From JANXQG01 sp964615095 (GTDB lineage: Bacteria; Planctomycetota; Planctomycetia; Pirellulales; Thermoguttaceae), in contig CAZTPX010000016.1 of the NCBI GenBank assembly GCA_964615095.1, forward strand, positions 39,316 to 103,315: DNA of 64,000 bases, in the 5' to 3' direction. Position numbers and translations under genes: made by a program. Below the pieces are notes generated by a model that saw only the letters and a program-made list of their open reading frames with translations, did no database searches and had not been told where the DNA came from. Positions 24,897 to 32,373 of this stretch are shown here, piece after piece (the first letter of the stretch is position 1; the number at the start of each line of letters is the position of its first letter).

Positions 24897-26786
24897 CTAG
24901 GGTGCGCCGGGCCGCCCGATCGGGGCCGATTTGGCTCGGATCTCATCGGCGAATCCTGCCATCTTCCAGGTCACGTACATGAACCTCTGCAGCGCAGCCG
25001 GATCGTCCTTGAGTTCGTCGCGGCCCTTCTGCCAAAGCGCCTTCATCCTGGTGACGACATCCTCCGGCCAGGTCTCACGGTAGATCGAGGGTTCCAGGTA
25101 GCCCATGTCGTCCATGCCGCCTTGCTTTTCGATGCTCCACGGGGTGTTCTCCCAGCGGTCGGCGGCCAACTTCAATAGCGCGCCGGCAGTGCCGGTAGCT
25201 TTGCCGAACTGCCGTTGGCACATCTCATCCCACGCCGCATCCACGTCCAACTCCGGGTTCCATAGGACCTTCATCAACACGTAATGCGTCGGTGCTCCCA
25301 CGGTCCAGTCGGTGATCCCGCCGCCGTTCAGGAACGAGCCGACCAGCACCTCGCGATTCTTCTGGTAGTAATCTCTGACCAGGTGCGGGTACTGGATGTA
25401 AACGCCCGGATACTCGATCGTGCGGTGGTGGTATTCCCAAGTCTGGATCTTGCCCTTGGCCTGGTGGCTCCAGTCCCTCATGCACCGCTCCATCGCCCCG
25501 CGCCAGGTCGGCTGGCGCATCATCGCGAAGGACATGGTACACATCTGGATCTCGATGTTGTCGGGCAGATCAAGGCCCTTGGGGAACACGGTGTAGTTCC
25601 AGTACGGCAGGTACAGGACCTTCTTGCCGGGCCAGCGGCGCGTGACCTCGCCAGCGAACTTCTTGAGGAACACGCCCATGATCTTTGACCCCGTGCCGCG
25701 GTTGCCACCGTTAGGGTCATAGAGCTTCCGGCAGTTCTGGCAGTAGCAATCGACTGGCTCGTCGCAGGGAGAGAGGGTGACGCAGGTCGTAGTGACCCAA
25801 CTGACGCCGTGACCACACCAAGGCGCCATGGCGCGGGCCTTCTTGTCCCAGACTGCCGCGCAACCGGCCAAGAGGAAGTCCAAGGTTGACTGCGAACCAT
25901 AGCAGAGCTGGCTGTAGTTCCGCTTGCCGTCCTTCATCAGTTTGAACATTTCCGGGTGCGTATCGACCAGCTTCTGGTCTTGCCAGATATTTTGCGGCAT
26001 GTGGACCTTGATCATGTAGCGGCAACTGTTGCCGCTGCGCAGGCCCGCCAGCATCACGGACGTGTCGAGCTTGGCGACGCCCGCCGGAATGCCGCTCTTG
26101 AGGAGTGGTGCGCCGTCGCGCGGCACATCGTAGCCGTACGCGGGGAAGCATTCGCGCTTCTGGAACACCGGTTGGTCGCTGTAGTGTGCCGGTCGGATCT
26201 CCAGACGCCCTGCCCGCACGACGCTGCGGCCACCGGCATTCACGGGCCAGTACCAACGTACGCCCACGAACCGCTCGAGGAAGTCGGCCACCGCCCAAGC
26301 CATCCCCTCATTGCCGTAAGGGCCGTTGAAATCGACGACCTCCGGCAGCTTGATCGTGCTACCCACGAGGAACACGCGATTAGGCGCCGTTTTGACGACA
26401 AAACCCTCGACGGGGATGGTGCCAGCTTCGATGCCGGCGGCCCGCGAGGCGGGGCAGTCGCCGATCACGATTGCCGCCACACCGCCCGCGGGTATCTGCT
26501 TGACGATTTCCAACTCGGCGCCGGTGGACAACTTGACCGCCGTTACCAGTTCCTTCACGAGGATGTCCAAGGTCGCGCTGGGCTTCTCCACCGCGACGTA
26601 GACCTTGGCTTTGGCCTCGCCGTCGCTCACCAACACCACCGGGGCGTGCTGCGGCGTGGCCAGGATCTTTACCGGCGACAGGTCCTTGACCTTCAGGTAG
26701 TCCGGACCTGCGGTATCCGCAGCCCACGAGGACGCGGCGATTCCCGCCAGGATGGCATTTGCCCAGAACAGTCTCTTGCTTGACAT
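24897..26786 (-). CDS. Secreted DUF4838 protein (glycoside-hydrolase-like)
   Basis: 629 residues from ATG 26786, chosen because it begins a signal peptide (KRLFWANAILAGIAASSWAA). Upstream in-frame ATGs would bury it. A beta-rich N-terminal domain (about 35-190, with LVKELVTAVKLSTGAELEIV and AIVIGDCPAS) resembles the carbohydrate-enzyme accessory fold. It is followed by the DUF4838 barrel region (VGVRWYWPVNAGGRSV, LSPCDEPVDCYCQNC, YLPYWNYTVFPKGLDLP, YHHRTIEYPGVYIQYPHL). DUF4838 is related to alpha-glucuronidase-like enzymes, and polysaccharide attack outside the cytoplasm is inferred. It is divergent from a secreted transglutaminase-like protein across 262 bases. Confidence 0.85.
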   Translation of the reverse strand: MSSKRLFWANAILAGIAASSWAADTAGPDYLKVKDLSPVKILATPQHAPVVLVSDGEAKAKVYVAVEKPSATLDILVKELVTAVKLSTGAELEIVKQIPAGGVAAIVIGDCPASRAAGIEAGTIPVEGFVVKTAPNRVFLVGSTIKLPEVVDFNGPYGNEGMAWAVADFLERFVGVRWYWPVNAGGRSVVRAGRLEIRPAHYSDQPVFQKRECFPAYGYDVPRDGAPLLKSGIPAGVAKLDTSVMLAGLRSGNSCRYMIKVHMPQNIWQDQKLVDTHPEMFKLMKDGKRNYSQLCYGSQSTLDFLLAGCAAVWDKKARAMAPWCGHGVSWVTTTCVTLSPCDEPVDCYCQNCRKLYDPNGGNRGTGSKIMGVFLKKFAGEVTRRWPGKKVLYLPYWNYTVFPKGLDLPDNIEIQMCTMSFAMMRQPTWRGAMERCMRDWSHQAKGKIQTWEYHHRTIEYPGVYIQYPHLVRDYYQKNREVLVGSFLNGGGITDWTVGAPTHYVLMKVLWNPELDVDAAWDEMCQRQFGKATGTAGALLKLAADRWENTPWSIEKQGGMDDMGYLEPSIYRETWPEDVVTRMKALWQKGRDELKDDPAALQRFMYVTWKMAGFADEIRAKSAPIGRPGAP

Positions 26787-27048
26787 GAGTTGTCCGTTTG
26801 TTGCGCAAAGATGTACCTTGGTACGGACCGGCGTGGCGGACATCGCAAAAACTCCTTGCTGCGAACGGGGGGTTTTAGATCGGAAAGGGGCCATTGTCCC
26901 CCAATCGCCCGGGCAAATCAAGGTCCTTGGCCAACTATGTGCAGCAATTCCTAATGGACTTCATGGTAGAATCGATGTCGTTGCTCGGCAGCACCGGGCA
27001 GGTTAGGGCGAGGGCAATTTGCCGCGATCATATGCAAGGACACGAATC

Positions 27049-29679
27049 ATGGCCCAACGAATAGCTTTGTCCACGTTTCTGGCAGCAGTGGCGGCGAGTA
27101 CTCTCCCGCCCCCGTCAGCGACCGCGCAAGTCTACAACGTTAAGATCGTCACGGACGCGCGTCCGGACTACTCCGACATGGAAAGCATGGTCCACAGCAT
27201 TACCGCCAAGTGGCCCACGCCGCGCGAGAAGTGCTGGGCCCTGTACTACTGGAACCACCTTGCCCGCCGACAAACCACCCCCATGGTCCTCCACGGCTAT
27301 GAACTAACCGACCCGATCCGGCAGTTCAACGACTATGGCTTTACTCAATGCAGCACGATTGCGGGCATCAACTGCGGCATTTGGAACTACATGGGCTACA
27401 AGAGCCGCTTTTGGGACATCGCCAACCACACGGTGCCCGAGGTCGAGTATGAGGGCCGCTACCACATGTTTGACGGCAGTATGTCCAACCTCTGTACGCT
27501 TTGTGACGGCAAAACGATCGCTGGTGTCGAGGACATCGGGGAAGAAGTCGGCTGCGAGGCCTCCGGCGGCGCGAAGCAGCGCGGGCATCGGGCACTGTAC
27601 CACAGCCTCTACGCCACAAGCCCTAACGGCTACCTCCAAGGTTCCGACGACACGCGCTCGGTGGCGGGTTGGGGCGGCTGCTTCCGCAATCGCAATCAGC
27701 CCAAGGGCTTCTACAACCAGGAATGGGGACACCGCTACATCCTCAATCTGCTGCCCAACGCGGTTTACACCCGGACGTACACCCGCAGCGACGGCGGCGA
27801 CAAGCCCGCCCCGGAAGATCGCAAGCAGTACAAGAACGATGCCAACGCCTTTGTCTCCAACCCCGAGGTCAAAGACTTCGGCGGCGACGGGGAGTCGCCC
27901 AATCCGCGCTATCGCATTCGCGGCACCGGGCGATGGGACTTCCATCCGGACCTCTCCGCCAGGAACGTTGCCCGCCAGATCGTCAGCCGGCAGAACATCC
28001 AAACCGTGGACAGAGGGCTGGCCCCGGCGCAGGCCGGCCGGCCTGCGGAGGTAGTCTTCAAGCTCAACTCCGCCAACGCCACCGCCAGCTTGCTCATCGC
28101 CGCCGACTTTGTCCTTCGTACCGATCAAGACCAGGCGAAGCTCTCCGTGAGTACCGACAATGGGCGGACGTGGAAGCAGATGTGGGCCAGTCGGCCCGGC
28201 CAGGCGTCGGCCAGAGTCAAGTTGCGCGACGAGGTCAACGGGCAGTATGAGACGCTCGTCCGCGCGGAACTGTTTGCCAAATCCCAGCCCGGCGACGCGC
28301 TGCTAAAGGACTTGCGGTTAACGGCGCTCACGGAGTTCAACACCAAGACCAATCCGGCCCTGAACTGGGGCCGGAATACGGTGTATGTCGCCGCCGGCGC
28401 CCCAAGCGAGTCGATCGTCTACTGGCCCGACCTGCGAGGCGACACCTGGAAGCCTTATGCCAGCGACAGCGAGAACATGACCACCGGCGCTAACGAATAC
28501 GGCGTGGGCAACATGTTTCCCGCCAAGGGCAGCCAGGACGGCTATATCGTCTTCCGCGTGGATGCACCCGGCGACATCACGCGGGTCACTTACGGCGGCC
28601 GCTTCGCAGTGCTCAACTCCGCGTCGCGCGTCGAACTCCGTCACTCCTTCGACGAGGGCAAGACCTGGACCACGGACTGGACTCTTGCCCAAACGGCCCC
28701 AGACGCAGTTTACTACCAGACGCTCGAAAACGTGCCGCCCGGTACCCGCAGCGTGTTGTACAAGTACCTTGCGTCGCGGGACCCGGCGAAGCGCCCCTCC
28801 GCTAGCATCTACTCCGTCCGCATGGAAGCCGACTACGCGCCCGCGGCCAAACCTGCCGGTGAACCCATCTGGATCACTTTCGCCTGGAAGGAGCGACTGG
28901 CGGACTACACGCTGGTGCCGTGCAGCCACACCCAGATCGTAGACAAGCTTCCCTTCCAGTACGTTATCGACGTGGGCGGCGCGGACCACCCCGTCATGGA
29001 CTCGTTGACGGTCAGCCTGGCCGGCGGCGAGGCCGCCGCCTCGGCAACCACACCGCCGCCCTCGTTCGGTTATTCCGACGGCCGCAAGGCCCACGCGGCC
29101 AGGTGGACGCCCGCCTGGGTCACCGTCGGCAAGAACCTGGCGCTGGGCAAGCCCTATGCCTTCAGCGTACAGCCTGTCGTCGGGTGGAGCGCCAAGCTCG
29201 TCCCCGCCACGTGTCTCACGGACGGCCTGATCGGCAGTCTGACGGAGAACGGCGGGGGAATCGGCTGGACCGACAATCTCAACCCCGAGATCGTCGTTGA
29301 CCTGGGCCAGGCGCAAACCTGCGGGGCATTCCGGGCCGCGATTACCTGCGGCTGGCCATGGTGGGATGCCCTCAGGGGAGAAGTCAAGGACAAGATCGAA
29401 GTCCTGACCTCCATGGACGGGAAGCAATACGTCTCACAAGGCCACCTTCGTATGAACATGCGGTTCAAGGATGTCCCGGCAAACGTCATGCTTCCCGATG
29501 ACGAGGGTGCCCGCGGTTTCATCGCGGAACTCGTTTTGCCGAAGGGAGTTCAGGCTCGGTACGTGAAATTCAAAGTCACCTCCCCACGCATCATGCAGCT
29601 GATGGAATTGCAGGTGTTCGATTGGATCAAGTACGAGCCGTTCGACTTGCGGCTGTCGCTGCCGGACGAGAAGCGATGA
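27049..29679 (+). CDS. Secreted transglutaminase-like protein with discoidin-type C-terminus
   Basis: 876 residues from ATG 27049 (MAQRIALSTFLAAVAAS, signal peptide). Residues about 25-200 hold a transglutaminase-like core: a Cys in GFTQCSTIAGINCGIWNYMG, a His in FWDIANHTVPE and an Asp in GRYHMFDGSM give the Cys-His-Asp order. Middle beta-sandwich regions carry SVSTDNGRTWKQMW and ELRHSFDEGKTWTTDW. The last 150 residues look like an F5/8-type (discoidin) carbohydrate-binding domain (LTDGLIGSLTENGGG, PEIVVDLGQAQTCGAFR, RYVKFKVTS). Such proteins may act as peptidases on extracellular substrates. A more distant relative lies at 32374-34848. Confidence 0.85.
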   Translation: MAQRIALSTFLAAVAASTLPPPSATAQVYNVKIVTDARPDYSDMESMVHSITAKWPTPREKCWALYYWNHLARRQTTPMVLHGYELTDPIRQFNDYGFTQCSTIAGINCGIWNYMGYKSRFWDIANHTVPEVEYEGRYHMFDGSMSNLCTLCDGKTIAGVEDIGEEVGCEASGGAKQRGHRALYHSLYATSPNGYLQGSDDTRSVAGWGGCFRNRNQPKGFYNQEWGHRYILNLLPNAVYTRTYTRSDGGDKPAPEDRKQYKNDANAFVSNPEVKDFGGDGESPNPRYRIRGTGRWDFHPDLSARNVARQIVSRQNIQTVDRGLAPAQAGRPAEVVFKLNSANATASLLIAADFVLRTDQDQAKLSVSTDNGRTWKQMWASRPGQASARVKLRDEVNGQYETLVRAELFAKSQPGDALLKDLRLTALTEFNTKTNPALNWGRNTVYVAAGAPSESIVYWPDLRGDTWKPYASDSENMTTGANEYGVGNMFPAKGSQDGYIVFRVDAPGDITRVTYGGRFAVLNSASRVELRHSFDEGKTWTTDWTLAQTAPDAVYYQTLENVPPGTRSVLYKYLASRDPAKRPSASIYSVRMEADYAPAAKPAGEPIWITFAWKERLADYTLVPCSHTQIVDKLPFQYVIDVGGADHPVMDSLTVSLAGGEAAASATTPPPSFGYSDGRKAHAARWTPAWVTVGKNLALGKPYAFSVQPVVGWSAKLVPATCLTDGLIGSLTENGGGIGWTDNLNPEIVVDLGQAQTCGAFRAAITCGWPWWDALRGEVKDKIEVLTSMDGKQYVSQGHLRMNMRFKDVPANVMLPDDEGARGFIAELVLPKGVQARYVKFKVTSPRIMQLMELQVFDWIKYEPFDLRLSLPDEKR

Positions 29680-29815
29680 CAGCCATCCGAAATTCAGCCT
29701 GGGCGATCGTGCGTGTGGGCTTGCTAGCTTGATGCTGGCCTGTGGGTTTGTCCGACGGCATGGCTGCCACGGGGACAGCGAGAACCGCCAAGATCACCAG
29801 GATCGTTCGTCGCAT
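29627..29815 (-). CDS. Possible small secreted protein or 5' gene remnant
   Basis: 62 residues starting MRRTILVILAVLAVPVAAMP, a clear signal peptide preceded by GAAGGAAAGAAGG at suitable distance. After about 40 residues it runs into the end of the opposite-strand transglutaminase-like gene and reads as low-complexity Ala/Thr/Arg. Either a real short exported peptide, or the 5' end of a gene whose remainder was replaced. Low confidence. Confidence 0.35.
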   Translation of the reverse strand: MRRTILVILAVLAVPVAAMPSDKPTGQHQASKPTRTIAQAEFRMAVIASRPAATAASRTART

Positions 29816-30029
29816 CGGTCGCCTTCCTTTCTTCAGGATTGTGGGGAGCAAGGCCCGCGGCCGCCCGACATTCCAAAATGCCTGGGACCGCGTCCAAAGT
29901 GCTCATTCTAACCAGCGCAAAGAGATAGACAATAGTTTTGGCATGGCGAAGCCAGGGTCAGAGAAAGCGCCGGTCAAAGCTGGCAAGGAAAAGCGAATGA
30001 AGGAGCCGAAGAGACACTTCACTGAAATC

Positions 30030-30584
30030 TCACGCGTGCTTCTCCAAGACGTGTTCAAACACCTGCAAGAAGCCGGTATCTAATTCCTGATCGAATTTTT
30101 GCAGCCAGTGCCGCACGAGCCCGCGGTCGAATTCGGCATTCTTGAGGACAACCGTCTTTGCGTCGGCCAGATCCCGCGGACGTCCGGCAACGATTTTCTG
30201 GATAATCAAGTCTTCAACGGATACAAAGCGAACGTCGACATCCTCGTAGGCGACGGTTACGCCCCGCCGAATGGCGTCGCGTTCAAACTGCGAGAGCGAA
30301 AAAACGAAGTCAATGCGAATACCGCTTTCCAGGTCCTTTGCCGGTAGAACGAAAGTCTGCCGCAAGAATTCGTCGACGTCGCTCACAAGGATTCGCAGGC
30401 CCAAGCGGCCAATTACTGCCAACACCGGGGCTGCTGCCGCGGGCTCGACTCCCAGCGTAATGTCGATATCGCGTGTAACGCGGAATTCGCCGTGCAACAG
30501 CACCGCCTGACCGCCAAATACCATGTACGGTATCCCTGCCGAGTCCAGTCCCCGCGCCAGCTTCTTAAGTAGTTCCGTGAACAC
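30030..30584 (-). CDS. Nucleotidyltransferase (AbiEii/DUF6036-like)
   Basis: 184 residues. The core reads YMVFGGQAVLLHGEFRVTRD then IDI, the G-G...D-x-D active-site pattern of the nucleotidyltransferase fold (D39, D41). Further on, IDFVFSLSQFERDAI, SVEDLIIQKIVAGRPRDLAD and the helical tail RHWLQKFDQELD are typical of this group. Relatives are often found in toxin-antitoxin or phage-resistance pairs. Here the start overlaps the preceding small gene by 20 bases, which supports co-translation. The substrate is unknown. Confidence 0.8.
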   Translation of the reverse strand: MFTELLKKLARGLDSAGIPYMVFGGQAVLLHGEFRVTRDIDITLGVEPAAAAPVLAVIGRLGLRILVSDVDEFLRQTFVLPAKDLESGIRIDFVFSLSQFERDAIRRGVTVAYEDVDVRFVSVEDLIIQKIVAGRPRDLADAKTVVLKNAEFDRGLVRHWLQKFDQELDTGFLQVFEHVLEKHA

Positions 30585-30789
30585 TGCGAAAGACCTTCAC
30601 CATGCGAATGTTGACGTCCAGCCCTTCCAACGGATCCGGTCCGGGGATCTTTCCTAGTCGGCGGGCGTACTCGTAGAAGTCATCAGCGAGGCGAAGATTA
30701 CTCGCGAAATCCACGGGTTCGGATGCGATGAGTTGCTCCTCGAATTTGTGGAAGACATCCCAGCTTCGTAACAGCGACGCGTTGTTCAT
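30565..30789 (-). CDS. Small partner of the nucleotidyltransferase, possible antitoxin-like protein
   Basis: 74 residues (WDVFHKFEEQLIASEPVDFA, LADDFYEYARRLGKIPGPDP), helical, no known motif. Its stop lies inside the next gene (20-base overlap). Position and size fit the small member of a two-gene module, but no family was recognised, and it does not show the RxxxxH motif of HEPN partners. Confidence 0.6.
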   Translation of the reverse strand: MNNASLLRSWDVFHKFEEQLIASEPVDFASNLRLADDFYEYARRLGKIPGPDPLEGLDVNIRMVKVFRSVHGTT

Positions 30790-31016
30790 ACCTAAATCTC
30801 AGACTTCAAGAGGTCTTGAGGGAACGGGGACGCCCCGCTTTCTCTCCATTATACCACGAAGGTGCCGAGGCGGTACCAGGGGTCGCTGCCGCAGCCGGCG
30901 TGAGTGGCAGGCGGCGGCTGAAATTGGGCAGAGGAAAAGCTTTCAGCGACCAAATTTGGCAGGGCTGGCGAATTCGGGTAAACAATATGGCACTGGTGCC
31001 CAAAATGCCCCCCGTT

Positions 31017-31917
31017 TCACTTCTTGTCCTTTTTACGGCCGCCCGCTTCCTTTCCTCTGGCTGCTTCACCTTGGAGGAAGTCGATGGCGAGCATGGCAAG
31101 GGTCCGTACCCCCAACGGCAAGGCCGCTTCGTCGATGACCAAGGTCGGCGTGTGCAGTGCCCCGGTGGCATGCGCCTCCTTGTTCTGCACGCCAAGGAAG
31201 AAGTAGAGGCCCGGCTTCTTCTGGGCGAAGAAGGCGAAATCCTCGCTGCCCATCAGGGGTTCGACCTCGATCAGGTTCTGTTGCCCGGCGGTCCTGCACA
31301 ACGTCGGTATCATCCGCTCGCCCAACTGAAGATCGTTCCATACAGCCGGCCCATAGCTGCGCAGGGAGATTTGGGCAGTGGCCCCGTGGGCCAGGGCCGT
31401 GTGCTCCACAATCCGGCGGAATTGTTCGAGGACCTTGGCGCGGACGTCAGCGTCGTACGTGCGGATCGTGCCCTGGAGCGACACATGGTTAGGGATGATG
31501 TTCCAAGCCGTGCCGCCTTGCACCGTGCCGACGGAGACCACCACCGGTTTGCGCGCGTCGATCCCGCGGCTGTGGATGGTCTGGATCGCCGTGATGATCG
31601 CGGCCGCCGTGACGATGGGGTCGTCCCCCTGCCAGGGCATCGCGGCGTGCGACTGCTTGCCGGTCACGGTGACCTGGAAGTAGTCGGAGGCTGCCATCGC
31701 CGCCCCGGGTCGGTAGCCGAGTGTGCCCGTGGTCAGTTCCGGGTTGACGTGCAAGGCGAAGATCGCAGCGACCTCGGGGTCGGCCAACACGTTTTCCTGG
31801 ACCATCAGGCTGGCGCCTCCCGTTTCGCCTGCCGGGACACCTTCCTCGGCCGGTTGGAAGATCAGTTTCACCGAGCCGGTGATTTGGTCGCGGACGTGCG
31901 TGAGCACCGAAGCGAGG
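31017..31917 (-). pseudogene. M20 metallopeptidase/amidohydrolase lacking its N-terminus
   Basis: About 300 codons of an M20D-type amidohydrolase: ITGSVKLIFQPAEEG, FALHVNPELTTGTLGYRPG, TVTGKQSHAAMPWQGDDPI (lid domain), AWNIIPNHVSLQGTIRTYDA, and MGSEDFAFFAQKKPGLYFFLG with a late metal-ligand region. Around 31917 similarity stops, and the remaining upstream open frame is only the antisense of a beta-helix gene fragment. The missing 110-130 residues carry the first metal ligands, so the enzyme should be inactive. It was probably formed by a deletion that joined two convergent genes. Confidence 0.75.
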
Positions 31918-31918
31918 C

Positions 31919-32323
31919 GAACTGGAAAGCGACGGCTCGGCCGGATTCCGCGCCGAGGACAACATCGCGATGGGCAGCACCAACACCTGGTCGGCGGCGC
32001 TGGCCCTGCACTCGTTCGGCCCCACGTTGTCGATGATGTTGAAGAACAAGCTGCTCTTCGGCGCCGGCGAGGTGAATGACCATGTGGCGCTGACTGAAAC
32101 CGGAACCCCGCGTGCCGATCCGCGATTCGTGAATCCGAGCGACGATCCGGCCGTGGCCGATTTCCATCTCCAGGCCGGCAGTCCAGCAATTCGCGCCGGC
32201 AACGCAACCCCAGCGCCCAGCCCTGACCTGGCCGGCATACCCCGGCCGCAAGGCCCGGCCAACGATCTGGGCGCCTATCAATTCACGCCAACATCACGTC
32301 CATCCTCGGCAGCCGAACGCTAA
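31919..32323 (+). pseudogene. C-terminal fragment of a right-handed beta-helix / choice-of-anchor protein
   Basis: In frame from about 31919: ESDGSAGFRAEDNIAMGST, then DPRFVNPSDDPAVADFHLQ, AGSPAIRAGN, TPAPSPDLAGIPRPQGPAND and LGAYQF. This is the standard end of pectate-lyase-like beta-helix proteins of planctomycetes. The long N-terminal helix region is missing because the 5' side abuts the truncated M20 gene. Confidence 0.7.
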
Positions 32324-32373
32324 TATGTTACCCATATGGTTCCTGTAACCGTGCAACCTCCGGCGCACCCGCT

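Noticed and set aside
29943..30083. 46-codon plus ORF (MAKPGSEKAPVKAGKEKRMK and onward)
   Set aside because: It overlaps the end of the nucleotidyltransferase gene antisense and has no ribosome site. A real microprotein cannot be excluded but is unsupported.
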